64,000 nucleotides of DNA, from positions 558,001 to 622,000 of the forward strand of contig NZ_MRCQ01000001.1 of the NCBI RefSeq assembly GCF_002304005.1. Direction: 5' to 3'. The DNA is from Flavobacterium sp. ACN6. Its GTDB lineage: Bacteria > Bacteroidota > Bacteroidia > Flavobacteriales > Flavobacteriaceae. The position numbers were made by a program, and so were the translations under genes. This document shows positions 17,170 to 26,912 of the stretch, one piece after another (the stretch's first letter is position 1; every line of letters begins with the position of its first letter). The notes beneath the pieces are model-generated. The model had not been told where the DNA came from, did not search any database, and was given only the letters and a program-made list of their open reading frames with translations.

Positions 17170-19428
17170 TTAAATTGCAATTGGTGCAGCCAGACAACTC
17201 TCTGGAATGTCAAATGCATTGACCAAAGCCACTGCATCTGGACGTATATCCCAGCAAAGCTGATTGACTATTTTACGAACGGCTTTCGTTTTTACCGCTT
17301 CCATGTATCCGTCTTCCAAATACCAAGCTTTATTTTTTTCAATTTGCGAAAGCGCATATAATTGATTTAGCTTCGTTAAAATAGCCTTAGATTCTGGATC
17401 TTCAATTTCTTTTATCGCAAGTTGAAACTGCTCTAAAACAACGCGTTCCAAATAAGCCTGCGCAACGTCTATCATTTGATGCTGTACGACATTAAATGCA
17501 TCGTAAGCTTCTAAACCTCCGTCGACTAATTTTTTAATACGTCTTGCTGCAGACGCTAGAATAGTTTTTTCTCTGTGTACAAAAGCCTGTAAATGAAATT
17601 CGCTGTCAAGCAAATGTTCATCATCTGTTCTGCGGGTTGCAATAGGATTTTTTTCTGTAAATGCCGTTTTAGCATTTTCATAAACATAATTTATGATTCC
17701 CAAAGAGCCTAATTCACCAAATGTTTTTCTAAATTCTGACAAACGATTTTTAGCCACCAGCTGCATCAAAACGGTATTATCACCTTCAAAAGTGGTGTAA
17801 ATTTCGGTGTCATTTTTTAAAGCATCAATTCTGTTTTCAGATAAATAGCCTTTTCCACCGCAGGCTTCACGGCATTCTTGCAGAATATCTCTCGTGCTCC
17901 ATGTTGAATACGATTTCATTCCAGCGGCAAGAGCTTCAATTTCCTGCATTTCAGCCTCCGTTTTATTTAAGAATCTGTTTGTTAGGTACTGAAGTGCAAA
18001 GTGAACGGCATATGTTTTAGCCAAAGGTGGCAGCAATCTGCGCTGGTGCATTCTGTAATTTAAAATCGGAACCTCAGATCCGCCTTCTGGTCCAAATTGT
18101 CTTCTTTGATCGCTGTAGCGAATGGCAATTGTCAATCCAGATTTAGCAGCGGCCAAAGCTGAACGCGGAATCCCGATTCTTCCTCCAACTAAAGTTCCTA
18201 ACATGGTAAAAAACCTTCTGTTATCACTTGGAATTGGACTTTCGAATTCTCCATTTTCATTTACCGATGCAAAACGATCCAGCATATTTTCTTTCGGAAT
18301 CACAACATTATCAAAACTAATAGTACCGTTATCTACACCGTTTAATCCCATCTTATGACCGCAGTCACCAATTGTTACACCTTTTACCACATTTCCATTC
18401 GGATCGCGCAATGGTACTACAAATGCATTTACACCATAATCATGATCATTAATAATCAGTTTTGCAAAAACAGTTGCCATTTGCCCATGAACTGCTGCGT
18501 TACCGATATATTCTTTTTGGGCATTTTTATTTGGTGTATGAATGGTAAAAGTCTGCTCGTTATGATTGTATGTTGCTGTAGTTTCTAATCCTTTTACGTT
18601 TGATCCGTGATGTGTTTCGGTCATGGCAAAACATCCTGGAAGTTTTAGCGAACCAATATCTTGTAAATATTTAGCATAATGTTTTTCTGTTCCTAAAGAC
18701 TGAACACTCATTCCCCAAAGTCCAAACTGAACGCCAAATTTTATTACCAAACTTAAATCGTGGTAACTCAGCGTTTCCATAATCGCAAAATAATCGGCTA
18801 TATTTTCTCCGCCGCCATATCGTTTTGGATAAGCCATATTTCCGAGATTTTCATCGGCTAAAATTTTACACCATTTGTAAACCGTCTCTCTAAATACATT
18901 GATATCGGTTGAAGTTTCATATGCAAATTCAGGTCTCGAAATAACCGATTTTACTTTTTCAATAATTGCAGCTTCTTTTCCATCCAAAATTTTGGTAATT
19001 TTCTGAATATCAAAAGAGGCGTTGGTATGAGAATCTGCAGTAAAAGAACCAGCTTTCGTTTTGAAGTTTTGAAGTGCTTCTTCGCCTAAAATTCCTAAAT
19101 CATTTTCTAATTTTATAAAATCAGATTCTATTGGAGATAGGTCTAATTCTGTTCCAGATAATGCATCTGCGATATCGAAAATCGATTTTATAGAAGATTT
19201 GTCCTGAATGCTTTTTTCAATATCCAATTTCCATTCTTTGAGTTCATTTCGCGAAGGTGGATTCGAAATATCTGCTTTAGAAAGCAAATATTTTTTTTCT
19301 TCTTCTGATAAAACACTAAGCGAATTGATAAATTCATGCAGTGTAGCAAATTCTTTCTGTGTCAATAAATCATCTGACCACACTAAATAAAACAATGGAG
19401 TAAAGGCTTGAAGTTTGGTATTTTTCAT
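17170..19428 (-). CDS. Acyl-CoA dehydrogenase/oxidase-like flavoprotein
   Basis: 752 residues, longer than a standard acyl-CoA dehydrogenase (about 380) and closer to acyl-CoA oxidase architecture. An N-terminal extension (about 1-130) precedes the helical and beta domains. The FAD/substrate loop CFAMTETHHGSNVKG and the C-terminal segment ECREACGGKGYLSENRI...TFEGDNTVLMQ, with the likely catalytic Glu of the oxidase group, are both present. It would carry out the first step of fatty acyl-CoA breakdown in the cytoplasm. It stands alone with its own terminator. Whether it passes electrons to ETF or to oxygen cannot be told from sequence alone. Confidence 0.9.
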   Translation of the reverse strand: MKNTKLQAFTPLFYLVWSDDLLTQKEFATLHEFINSLSVLSEEEKKYLLSKADISNPPSRNELKEWKLDIEKSIQDKSSIKSIFDIADALSGTELDLSPIESDFIKLENDLGILGEEALQNFKTKAGSFTADSHTNASFDIQKITKILDGKEAAIIEKVKSVISRPEFAYETSTDINVFRETVYKWCKILADENLGNMAYPKRYGGGENIADYFAIMETLSYHDLSLVIKFGVQFGLWGMSVQSLGTEKHYAKYLQDIGSLKLPGCFAMTETHHGSNVKGLETTATYNHNEQTFTIHTPNKNAQKEYIGNAAVHGQMATVFAKLIINDHDYGVNAFVVPLRDPNGNVVKGVTIGDCGHKMGLNGVDNGTISFDNVVIPKENMLDRFASVNENGEFESPIPSDNRRFFTMLGTLVGGRIGIPRSALAAAKSGLTIAIRYSDQRRQFGPEGGSEVPILNYRMHQRRLLPPLAKTYAVHFALQYLTNRFLNKTEAEMQEIEALAAGMKSYSTWSTRDILQECREACGGKGYLSENRIDALKNDTEIYTTFEGDNTVLMQLVAKNRLSEFRKTFGELGSLGIINYVYENAKTAFTEKNPIATRRTDDEHLLDSEFHLQAFVHREKTILASAARRIKKLVDGGLEAYDAFNVVQHQMIDVAQAYLERVVLEQFQLAIKEIEDPESKAILTKLNQLYALSQIEKNKAWYLEDGYMEAVKTKAVRKIVNQLCWDIRPDAVALVNAFDIPESCLAAPIAI

Positions 19429-19461
19429 ATCAATATTTGGATTCGGTTTGTTTTTTATCTT

Positions 19462-19553
19462 TGCCGCGAATCACACAAATTCTCCACTAATTTTTATTTT
19501 AATAAGGAATTAAAAACTAAATATAATTCGTGAAAATTTGTGTAATTCGTAAC
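19462..19553. repeat. Inverted repeat of the CACGAATTACACGAATT type
   Basis: GCCGCGAATCACACAAATT and AATTTGTGTAATTCGT form an imperfect hairpin just upstream of the acyl-CoA dehydrogenase gene. It is related to the elements at 53564-53672 and 54881-54953. Confidence 0.75.
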
Positions 19554-19583
19554 AACCCTTTTTTTACGCTTTACTGCATAAAA

Positions 19584-19614
19584 AAACAGGAATGAAAAAT
19601 AATCATTCCTGTTT
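19584..19614 (-). terminator. Terminator of the EamA transporter gene
   Basis: AAACAGGAATGA/TCATTCCTGTTT, a perfect 12-bp stem with a 7-base loop and a T run on the minus strand, located 66 bases past the stop codon. Confidence 0.85.
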
Positions 19615-19679
19615 AAACATCCTGTTAAGATTCTGGTAATTTTCGATTTTAAACCAATAAAAAATATGAAAACTAATTA

Positions 19680-20594
19680 TTAAGAGCCTTTGGATATTGC
19701 CGTCCATTTTTGCTTTATTGCAAAAATATGATGTGAATTAAAAACCAACACTGCAGTAAAAATGATTCCGTATGCTGTAATTTGTAAAGGACTAATATTT
19801 TCTTTAAAAACAAAGGCTGCCAATCCGAATGCAATCATCGGATTGATGTTTAATAACATTCCAACTGTTGAAGAATTGATTCCAGAAAGCGCGTACAAAT
19901 TCAGGAAAAGAGGTACAATTGTAAATAAGATTGCGATTGTTTCAATACAGAAATAAAACTTAAATTCTGTTGGAACCGGCCCTCCATAACTTGGATAAAA
20001 TGGTACTAAAAACAAAGCAGCCAATGTGATATGAAACGTTAATACAACAAATTTATCAAAACCTTTATTAGCACGCTGGCTCACCAAATATGCAGCGTAC
20101 GTTAGCCCAATAATGATGCTGAAAAGCATATCCATTATATCACTATAGGAAAGAATCAAGCATCCCGAAATACTTAATCCGACAGAAAGCCATTGTGTTT
20201 TTAGCAGTTTTTCATGCAGTATAAAATAAGCAAGTAAAGTTGTTAGTATTGGACAAACAAGATAAGCCAGAGAAGCCGCTTTTAGGCTGACATGATTCAC
20301 TACATAAATGAATGTAAACCAATTCGCCATCAAAAAGGCACTTCCGCCAATATTAAGTAAAATCGATTTTCTTTTTTCTGATTTTGACAAGCCTCTAAAG
20401 ATTTCAATCGTTTCTTTTAGTTGTTTTCTTTTAAATAGGAAAGCAATCAAAAGCATTAAAATCGCGCAGCTGAAAACACGAAAGAACAGAATATCTAATG
20501 AAGGATAATCGTGAATAGGCCTTAAAACCAAACTAAAAAGTCCCCAAACTATAAAGGCTGAAATTGCTGCTATGTAATACTTTGTTGTTTTCAC
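19680..20594 (-). CDS. EamA/RarD-type drug-metabolite exporter
   Basis: 304 residues with about ten transmembrane segments in two EamA repeats. The start MKTTKYYIAAISAFIVWGLFSLVLR is RarD-like, and the second repeat ends with AYGIIFTAVLVF. It is an inner-membrane metabolite exporter. It is divergent from a MocR/PdxR-type regulator (192-bp gap), a common arrangement in which the regulator controls an adjacent amine or amino-acid transporter. The cargo is unknown. Confidence 0.88.
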   Translation of the reverse strand: MKTTKYYIAAISAFIVWGLFSLVLRPIHDYPSLDILFFRVFSCAILMLLIAFLFKRKQLKETIEIFRGLSKSEKRKSILLNIGGSAFLMANWFTFIYVVNHVSLKAASLAYLVCPILTTLLAYFILHEKLLKTQWLSVGLSISGCLILSYSDIMDMLFSIIIGLTYAAYLVSQRANKGFDKFVVLTFHITLAALFLVPFYPSYGGPVPTEFKFYFCIETIAILFTIVPLFLNLYALSGINSSTVGMLLNINPMIAFGLAAFVFKENISPLQITAYGIIFTAVLVFNSHHIFAIKQKWTAISKGS

Positions 20595-20786
20595 AAACTT
20601 TCTTTTTGAATTGTTTTATTTTGATGAAGCAAATTTCTAAAAAATAAAACAGCAATACAGATACAGTTTTTGTAAATTGCACCATAACAGTTTTATTTTT
20701 TTATGAAATCGCCATGATTCCAAGTAATAAATCAAAATTAAAAATGGCGATACCATATTCGATTAAAAAGCAAATATTAACTTCAT

Positions 20787-22211
20787 ATGAAAAACCCAAG
20801 CTATTTATATCTTCAATTTGCGGATCGTATCGAAAAACAGATCAAATCAGGTCTTTTGAATGTGGGAGACAAACTTCCTTCCATTCGAGAAGTCTGTGCA
20901 GAAACGGGTTACAGCATGAGTACCGTAAGTAAAGCCTATTACGAAGTTGAAAGCCGTTCTTTGATCGAATCAAGACCACAGTCGGGTTATTATGTAAGTA
21001 ACATTTCGGCAAGGGTTATTGCAGAGCCTTCTTCAAGTTCACCAATTTTAAGCGTTGAAAATATAGAGCGTGAAGATTTAGTTGATCTGGTTTATGGTGA
21101 TATGCGTAAAAAAGATCTTACGATGCTTTCGCTTGGTTTTCCATCAAATGAATTACTTCCAATTGCAAAACTGAATAAAGGAATGGTTCAGGCAATGCGT
21201 CAGCTTCCAAACAGCGGTACGAGTTATGAGGAAATTCAGGGAAATAGTAATTTACGAAAGGAAATTGCACGCTGGTCCTTTACTTGGGGCGGTTCTTTGA
21301 CTGAAGATGATATTATTACAACTCCAGGCTGTATTTCTGCTATTTCAGATTGTTTATTGACGTTGACAAAACCAGGAGATACAATTATTACAGAAAGTCC
21401 TGTTTATTTTGGTATTCTTCAGCTGGCAAGATCTTTAGGTTTGTATGTCATGGAACTTCCTACCAACATGACTACAGGAATCGAACTAGAAGCGGTAAAA
21501 AATACGCTTGCTTCTAATAAGGTTAAAGCCTGCGTTTTGATGAGTAATTTTAGTAATCCATCGGGCAGTATGATGCCCAACGAGCATAAAAAAGAAATTG
21601 TCCGTTTAATGGATTTTTATAATGTTCCTTTAATTGAAGATGATATTCACAGTGATTTGTACTTTGGCACCAGCCGTCCGTCGAGTTGTAAAACGTATGA
21701 TGATAGCGGTATTGTACTTTCGTGCAGTTCGGTTTCTAAAACTTTGGCACCGGGTTATCGCGTGGGATGGGTTGCTCCTGGAAAATTCAAAAAAGAAATT
21801 TTAAGAACCAAGTTGTATCACACCATCTCTAACCCTACTATTACGCACGAAGTTGTTGGTGATTTTTTGAAAAATGGCCGATATGAAAATCATCTTCGAA
21901 AAATACGTCAGATTTTAAATCGCAACTGTACCAATTATATCAATACTATTTTAGAATCTTTTCCTGCGGGAACAAAGGTCAGCCAGCCTCAAGGCGGTTT
22001 TTTTCTGTGGGTCGAATTAGATAAAAAAATAGATACTGCTGCTTTTTATCATTTGGCTTTAAAGCACAATATCAGCATTGCACCGGGAAGAATTTTTTCA
22101 TTTCAAAATCAATTTTCAAATTGTATGCGCTTGAGTTTTGGGCTTCCTTGGTCAAACGAAGTGAGAATGGCAATACAAACGCTAGGAAAACTTGCGAAAA
22201 GTCAATTGTAA
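20787..22211 (+). CDS. MocR-type GntR regulator with aminotransferase domain
   Basis: 474 residues. A GntR winged helix occupies about 1-75 (GDKLPSIREVCAETGYSMSTVSKAYYEVE), followed by a short linker and a fold-type-I aminotransferase domain (about 110-470) with the PLP lysine in SSVSKTLAPGYRVGW and the Asn/Asp/Tyr region SNFSNPSG. MocR proteins use PLP or its aldimines as signal and normally regulate a neighbouring gene. Here that would be the divergent EamA exporter. Real aminotransferase activity is unlikely but cannot be excluded. Confidence 0.93.
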   Translation: MKNPSYLYLQFADRIEKQIKSGLLNVGDKLPSIREVCAETGYSMSTVSKAYYEVESRSLIESRPQSGYYVSNISARVIAEPSSSSPILSVENIEREDLVDLVYGDMRKKDLTMLSLGFPSNELLPIAKLNKGMVQAMRQLPNSGTSYEEIQGNSNLRKEIARWSFTWGGSLTEDDIITTPGCISAISDCLLTLTKPGDTIITESPVYFGILQLARSLGLYVMELPTNMTTGIELEAVKNTLASNKVKACVLMSNFSNPSGSMMPNEHKKEIVRLMDFYNVPLIEDDIHSDLYFGTSRPSSCKTYDDSGIVLSCSSVSKTLAPGYRVGWVAPGKFKKEILRTKLYHTISNPTITHEVVGDFLKNGRYENHLRKIRQILNRNCTNYINTILESFPAGTKVSQPQGGFFLWVELDKKIDTAAFYHLALKHNISIAPGRIFSFQNQFSNCMRLSFGLPWSNEVRMAIQTLGKLAKSQL

Positions 22212-22231
22212 AAAATCCAAATATTATCAAT

Positions 22232-22305
22232 ATAGCCCGCGGTTTTAAACGCGGGAGCACAATCAAATTCTTCTATGCATCCCCGCGGTTAAAACCGCGG
22301 GCTAT
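22232..22305. repeat. REP-like palindrome doublet (CCCGCGGTTTTAA)
   Basis: ATAGCCCGCGGTTTTAA (22232-22248) and its perfect 17-bp inverse (22289-22305) flank 40 bases. Each half is itself a partial palindrome (CCCGCGGTTTTAAACGCGGG). It lies between the convergent MocR and bestrophin genes and is far more GC-rich than its surroundings. This is the typical layout of REP-type extragenic palindromes. Confidence 0.85.
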
Positions 22306-22395
22306 GTTTAAGATGTTTGCGTTGGTAATATATTTTTTAATTTCTCCTTTCAGTCGAAGTGACAGAACTATGAGTTTTTTTTATAAATAAAAAAA

Positions 22396-22423
22396 CTGGA
22401 CAGCGCAACTACACACTGTCCAG
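22396..22423 (-). terminator. Terminator of the bestrophin gene
   Basis: CTGGACAG/CTGTCCAG stem with a 12-base loop and a T run on the minus strand, 33 bases past the stop codon. Confidence 0.8.
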
Positions 22424-22455
22424 CCAACAATTAAAAGAAGACCAAAATTAAATTT

Positions 22456-23403
22456 TTATAAGACGAAATAAGCGCCTTTTTCCACTTTCTTAGGTTCGTC
22501 GTTCAATTCAAATTCGTTTAGAATATCAAATTCGCTTTGGTATTCATTCAGCATTTGCTTGATATTTTTTTCTATTGTATTTGCGATAGTCGTAACTGGC
22601 GTATCTGTTGGTCTGTTTTCAAATGGATCTTGCAAGTGAATCGCCATTCTTTCGATCAAAAAGAAAGCTCCTCCAATTGCTGTAATCAACGGAATCGCAA
22701 ACCAGCTCAAAACACTTGTTAATCCAAAAGGCAGTAACAAAATAAACAAACACAATGTCAATCGGATGTACATACTGTATGTTGTTGGAAAAATGGTGTT
22801 TTTAATTCTTTCACATTTTCCCATTTCATCACAAAGTCTAGACAACGTATTGTCTATTTCCACCTGCTGGTAAGTATTGATTTTCTTATCATTTTTAGCG
22901 TTTCGTAAATCTCTGGCATGCAGCATTAAAATCGCATTTGGAACGTTTTGATGATTTTTGATGTATTTTATTTCTTCTTCACTCATCAATCCTTCAAGTG
23001 GTTTTACAGCATCTTTGTTTCGAAGCGACTGCCCCAAACTATAACACCAGGCAATTTGTCTTTTGGCAAAGTTTTCTTTGAATTCGCTGGCTTCTACAGA
23101 AAAATCAGGATCTTTATAAAACGTCAAAACCTGACGGATTAATGTTCTGGAATCGTTTACAACCGCTCCCCAAACAATTCTAGCTTCCCACCATCTGTCG
23201 TAAGCCTGATTGGACTTAAACGCTAGTAATAAGGAAATAATGGTTCCAATCATGGTTGGAATCGCAATTGGAATATCTACGGGAAGATTTATAAAATAAT
23301 GATGAAAAATTTCAAATAGTACTGTATATGCCAATACCAGAACAATTTCTACCTTAATTTTCCCGAGAACGTACTTCATTGGTATTCTTTTCTTTAATAA
23401 CAT
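22456..23403 (-). CDS. Bestrophin-family (YneE-like) chloride channel protein
   Basis: 315 residues; the ATG at 23403 is used, with a second ATG 8 codons in. Hydrophobic segments near 12-30, 40-58 and 205-245 fit the bestrophin/UPF0187 membrane fold. Typical bacterial bestrophin phrases are SLLLAFKSNQAYDRWWEAR and VNDSRTLIRQV. Family members form pentameric anion channels in the membrane. It follows the USP-like gene on the same strand, but a 479-bp repeat-filled spacer separates them. Confidence 0.9.
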   Translation of the reverse strand: MLLKKRIPMKYVLGKIKVEIVLVLAYTVLFEIFHHYFINLPVDIPIAIPTMIGTIISLLLAFKSNQAYDRWWEARIVWGAVVNDSRTLIRQVLTFYKDPDFSVEASEFKENFAKRQIAWCYSLGQSLRNKDAVKPLEGLMSEEEIKYIKNHQNVPNAILMLHARDLRNAKNDKKINTYQQVEIDNTLSRLCDEMGKCERIKNTIFPTTYSMYIRLTLCLFILLLPFGLTSVLSWFAIPLITAIGGAFFLIERMAIHLQDPFENRPTDTPVTTIANTIEKNIKQMLNEYQSEFDILNEFELNDEPKKVEKGAYFVL

Positions 23404-23439
23404 ATTTTCGGTTTTAAATTAAATATTGCTGTCTTTTTT

Positions 23440-23876
23440 TAGTTCTTTTTTAGTGCTTAGTGATTAGTCCTTAGTAATTAGTCCTTAGTAATTAGTCCTT
23501 AGTAATTAGTCCTTAGTAATTAGTTCTTAGTAATTAGTTCTTAGTAATTAGTTCCTAGTAATTAGTTCCTAGTCTCTAGTGGATAGTTCCTAGTCCTTGG
23601 TAATTAATAATTATTCTTTAGTGATTAGTACCTAGTCCTTGGTAATTAGTAATTAGTAATTTGTGATTGGTAAATTTGTTAGTGATTATACTTTCGTAAT
23701 TCTCTTTAGTTCAATAATAGTTTACACTATTTATCTGTTCTAGATTTTAAATTCAGGAATTATAAATATTCCCTCAAGACTAAAATCTAAAAACTAAAAA
23801 CTAATTACTAATCACTAGGTACTAAGGACTAAGGACTAATCACTAATCACTAATAACTAAGTACTAAAAAAGAACC
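23440..23876. repeat. Spacer-long inverted array of TTAGTAATTAGTCC words
   Basis: The left part (23440-23660) starts with AGTTCTTTTTTAGTGCTTAG and continues as about eight 14-base copies of GTCCTTAGTAATTA that decay into GTTCCTAGTAATTA. The right part (23795-23876) holds the inverse words, such as CTAATTACTAATCACTAG and CTAAGGACTAATCAC, and ends with CTAAGTACTAAAAAAGAACC, the inverse of the left end. The whole gap between the USP and bestrophin genes can therefore fold on itself. No gene is visible in it. Confidence 0.9.
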
Positions 23877-23882
23877 AAAAAA

Positions 23883-24605
23883 CTAAACAACCTCTTCGTA
23901 CAATGAAAGAACTGGAAGTCCCAATTTCTCATTAACATTTTCTTTTTTGACTTTTTTAAATTTGATTTTTTCGCCTTTTCGGGTTTCTACCAGCATATCG
24001 ATATTATGCTTCGAAATTGCTTCTGATAAAAATGGCGCTACATTTTCGTAATTATCTTCAAAATTGGCCGTCTGACTAACAATTTCGAATGAGAAATTTT
24101 CACTTAAATACTGCTGTACATCTTTAACATGAATACTTTTACTGGAGTTTTCTACGTAAAGTGCTTTACTGAAAACTTCTTTGTTGATCTCTGTACTTAA
24201 ATGAAGAATCGGACATTTTTGATTTCCTGCCAATTGAACTAAATATTGGTGTATCCTCTTTGTTTCTTGTTTATAAGAATAGGTTAGAATAACCAATTTT
24301 ACAGAAAAAGCTTCAATAAGACGCTTAAAAATTGGCGCCGAAAGTCCGTATTGATTATGAACTTTCAGTTTTACATTTGGAGTATGATCGATAATATAAC
24401 GGCAGGTTTCCAGAACCTCTTCCTGACTCTTAGTTAGTCCGGATCTCATTTCTCTTAAAAAACTTGAAGATGAAAAGGTATCTGGAGCTTCTGAAACTAA
24501 TACTAAAATAATTTCTGATTCAGTATCTTTTGACTGATTCACCGCAGATTTAACAGCCGAGATTGTATCATCTTTTAAAGTCGTAGGTATAAGAAAGTTT
24601 TTCAT
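23883..24605 (-). CDS. Universal-stress-protein-like cytoplasmic protein
   Basis: 240 residues with a UspA-like start (MKNFLIPTTLKDDTISAVKSAV) and alternating strands and helices, probably two diverged Usp halves (about 1-140 and 150-240). The ATP-binding G-2x-G-9x-G signature is not clear, so nucleotide binding is doubtful. It follows the two-component system on the same strand after 83 bp and may be co-transcribed with it. Role uncertain, stress-related by family. Confidence 0.72.
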   Translation of the reverse strand: MKNFLIPTTLKDDTISAVKSAVNQSKDTESEIILVLVSEAPDTFSSSSFLREMRSGLTKSQEEVLETCRYIIDHTPNVKLKVHNQYGLSAPIFKRLIEAFSVKLVILTYSYKQETKRIHQYLVQLAGNQKCPILHLSTEINKEVFSKALYVENSSKSIHVKDVQQYLSENFSFEIVSQTANFEDNYENVAPFLSEAISKHNIDMLVETRKGEKIKFKKVKKENVNEKLGLPVLSLYEEVV

Positions 24606-24688
24606 AAGTATAATCGTTTAGTTTATACATACAAAATAACTATCCGTTAATTAGACCTTTCTTAATCTAAAATTAGAATTTTCTAAGA

Positions 24689-26071
24689 TTAAACATTAGA
24701 TTTTTTAATCTTCAGTTTTTTAAAGATAATCGTAACAATTGTTCCTTTATCTTGCTCCGACTGGACCTGTAGTTCTCCATCGTGCATTCTGATGATTTTG
24801 GAAGCCAGAGGCAGTCCTAAACCATAGCCTATATATTTAGCCGCAATTTTACCTCTAAAGAAAGGTTCGTATAAATGTGGAATATCTTCTGGCGGAATTC
24901 CGATTCCGATATCATTTATCGTGATTTTAATCATTTCTTCATTTGCCGAAAGGTTAACGAAAACTTCATTATTATCGGAGTATTTGACACCGTTGGTAAT
25001 AATATTATTGATTGCCAATTCCAGCAACGGTCTGTTACAGGGAAGCAATAGAAAATTAGAATCTTTTGGTGCAAAATTAAGGATGATGCTCACTCGGTTA
25101 CCCGGAAATATTTTATCCAGATCCGATTTTACATCCATTAATAATTCGTCAATTCGAGCAATATCAGAAACTTGTTTTTGACCATCATAACCAGTCTGCG
25201 TCAGTTTTAGCAGACTTTCGGTTAAGTTTCCTAATCTTGATGCCTGACTGTAGATATTTTCTAAAGATTCGACATATTCCTCCACTTGACGCTCTTTCAA
25301 CAGCATAATTTCTGCCTCAGCAATAATAGTGGTTATTGGCGTTTTTAATTCGTGAGAAGCATTATTAATAAAATTTGCCTGGATTTCAAAAGACGTTTCC
25401 AGTCTGTCCAGCATATTATTAAAAGTATTAGTCAAATCGGAGATTTCATCAGAATTTTTAACTTCTGGAAGACGATTATGAAGATTAGAAGCACTAATTC
25501 TTTTTACTTCTTTTGTAATTCTTGCCACAGGATTTATTACACGTTTTGCTAAAAATCGGCCTAAAAGAAAAGCCAGAATTACAAAACCGATCCCTCCAAA
25601 AAGCATGATTTTGACAATATAAACTGTTGTGTCTTTTCCTTTACGATCTCTCGCGCCGACAATTACAATATATTTTTGTCCGCTTTCTTCAAAAATCTGA
25701 CCTAAATAATATTTATTATCTTTCTCATAAGAATCTTTTCCTGTGCTTAAAATATTAGTGTAAAAGGCATTAGGAAGGTTAAGATTGGTATTATAATCAA
25801 AACTATTATGACTGTTTATTTTTAATACGTATTCTTCTTCTTCAATTAATTCCTCTAAACCATTTTTTTGAAGATTTTTATAATATTTAATCTTCTCTGG
25901 ATCTTTTTGAAAATGAATTGAAGCTACAATTTTTGACCTGTCATCCAGACGCTTTAAAAAGTGATAGCGATTGTTTTCTCTAAATAAGAAAAATACAATG
26001 ATACAAAGCAGCGATGTACTAAAGGTAGAAAGGGCAACGTAGTTAAAAGTAATTTTTTTTCTAATGTCCAT
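24689..26071 (-). CDS. Sensor histidine kinase (CusS-like architecture)
   Basis: 460 residues. TM1 is at about 13-30, the periplasmic sensor at about 31-150, and TM2 at about 153-171. A HAMP domain follows, with the DHp helix carrying His240 (NNASHELKTPITT). The catalytic domain has an N box (LLELAINNIITNGVKYS), a G1 box (INDIGIGIPPE) and a G2 box (GYGLGLPLASKI). It is an inner-membrane kinase that phosphorylates the response regulator encoded one base upstream. No metal-binding motif identifies the signal. Confidence 0.95.
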   Translation of the reverse strand: MDIRKKITFNYVALSTFSTSLLCIIVFFLFRENNRYHFLKRLDDRSKIVASIHFQKDPEKIKYYKNLQKNGLEELIEEEEYVLKINSHNSFDYNTNLNLPNAFYTNILSTGKDSYEKDNKYYLGQIFEESGQKYIVIVGARDRKGKDTTVYIVKIMLFGGIGFVILAFLLGRFLAKRVINPVARITKEVKRISASNLHNRLPEVKNSDEISDLTNTFNNMLDRLETSFEIQANFINNASHELKTPITTIIAEAEIMLLKERQVEEYVESLENIYSQASRLGNLTESLLKLTQTGYDGQKQVSDIARIDELLMDVKSDLDKIFPGNRVSIILNFAPKDSNFLLLPCNRPLLELAINNIITNGVKYSDNNEVFVNLSANEEMIKITINDIGIGIPPEDIPHLYEPFFRGKIAAKYIGYGLGLPLASKIIRMHDGELQVQSEQDKGTIVTIIFKKLKIKKSNV

Positions 26072-26072
26072 T

Positions 26073-26747
26073 TTATGGTTTTATAACATAGCCCAATCCT
26101 TTCATGGTATGAATAAGTTTGCTATCAAAAGGCTTATCGATTTTTCTTCTTAAATATGTAATATATACGTCGACAACATTGGTATTCATATCAAAATTAA
26201 TATCCCAGACATTATCTAAAATCTGATCTCTTGAAACAATTCGACCCGTATTTTTTGCCAGATAATACAACAGTTTAAATTCTTTTGCTGTTAAAACAAT
26301 GTTTTCACTGCCTCTTTTTACCGATTTTGCACGTCCGTTTATTTCAAGATCACCAATAGTAATGGTATCAATTTTTTCTGTTTCCTGATGCGATCTTCTG
26401 TAAAGCGCATTAACTCTGGCATCTAATTCTCCAAATTTAAAAGGCTTTACCAAATAATCATCGGCACCGGCATTAAGACCCGTTACTATATTTTCTGAAG
26501 TTCCTAAAGCTGTAAGAAGTAAAATTGGCACAAAATTCTTGCTGGCACGCAGTCTTCTGCAAATTTCAATTCCGTTGATATCCGGAAGCATTACATCTAA
26601 AATTACAACGTCAAAGGTATAATTATGAATCATCTCCAGAGCGGTTTTACCGTCGAGAGCGACACTTACTTCATTATTATTTTCGGCAAATCCTTTACGC
26701 AGAATAGATAATAGATTTGGTTCGTCTTCGACTATTAGTAATTTCAT
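26073..26747 (-). CDS. OmpR/PhoB-family response regulator
   Basis: 224 residues. The receiver domain (1-115) has the acidic pocket VEDEP, phosphoacceptor Asp51 (VVILDVMLPD), Thr/Ser (LLTALG) and Lys in DDYLVKPF. The C-terminal winged helix (about 125-224) has the typical LTAKEFKLLYYLAKNTGRIVSR. It is the first gene of an operon with the histidine kinase (1-base gap) and perhaps the USP-like gene. Targets are unknown. Confidence 0.95.
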   Translation of the reverse strand: MKLLIVEDEPNLLSILRKGFAENNNEVSVALDGKTALEMIHNYTFDVVILDVMLPDINGIEICRRLRASKNFVPILLLTALGTSENIVTGLNAGADDYLVKPFKFGELDARVNALYRRSHQETEKIDTITIGDLEINGRAKSVKRGSENIVLTAKEFKLLYYLAKNTGRIVSRDQILDNVWDINFDMNTNVVDVYITYLRRKIDKPFDSKLIHTMKGLGYVIKP

Positions 26748-26856
26748 GTTGAGAAGGTTGTATATACAACAAAAATAAGAATTGAGTTCAAAAATAGTAC
26801 TTATTACGGATAGAAATTATGATTTAATTATGAACAATTACGACAATACATAAAAA

Positions 26857-26878
26857 AAGCAGACCAAACAGCCTGCTT
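26857..26878 (-). terminator. Terminator of the 205-aa outer-membrane gene
   Basis: AAGCAG/CTGCTT with a 10-base loop and a T run on the minus strand, 35 bases past the stop codon. Confidence 0.65.
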
Positions 26879-26912
26879 ATTGTTATCTATTTTAGATTTA
26901 AACTTGTAATTT

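Noticed and set aside
23466..23579. CRISPR-like or satellite array of 14-bp repeats
   Set aside because: Repeats are directly adjacent with no spacers, decay gradually, and have an inverted partner.
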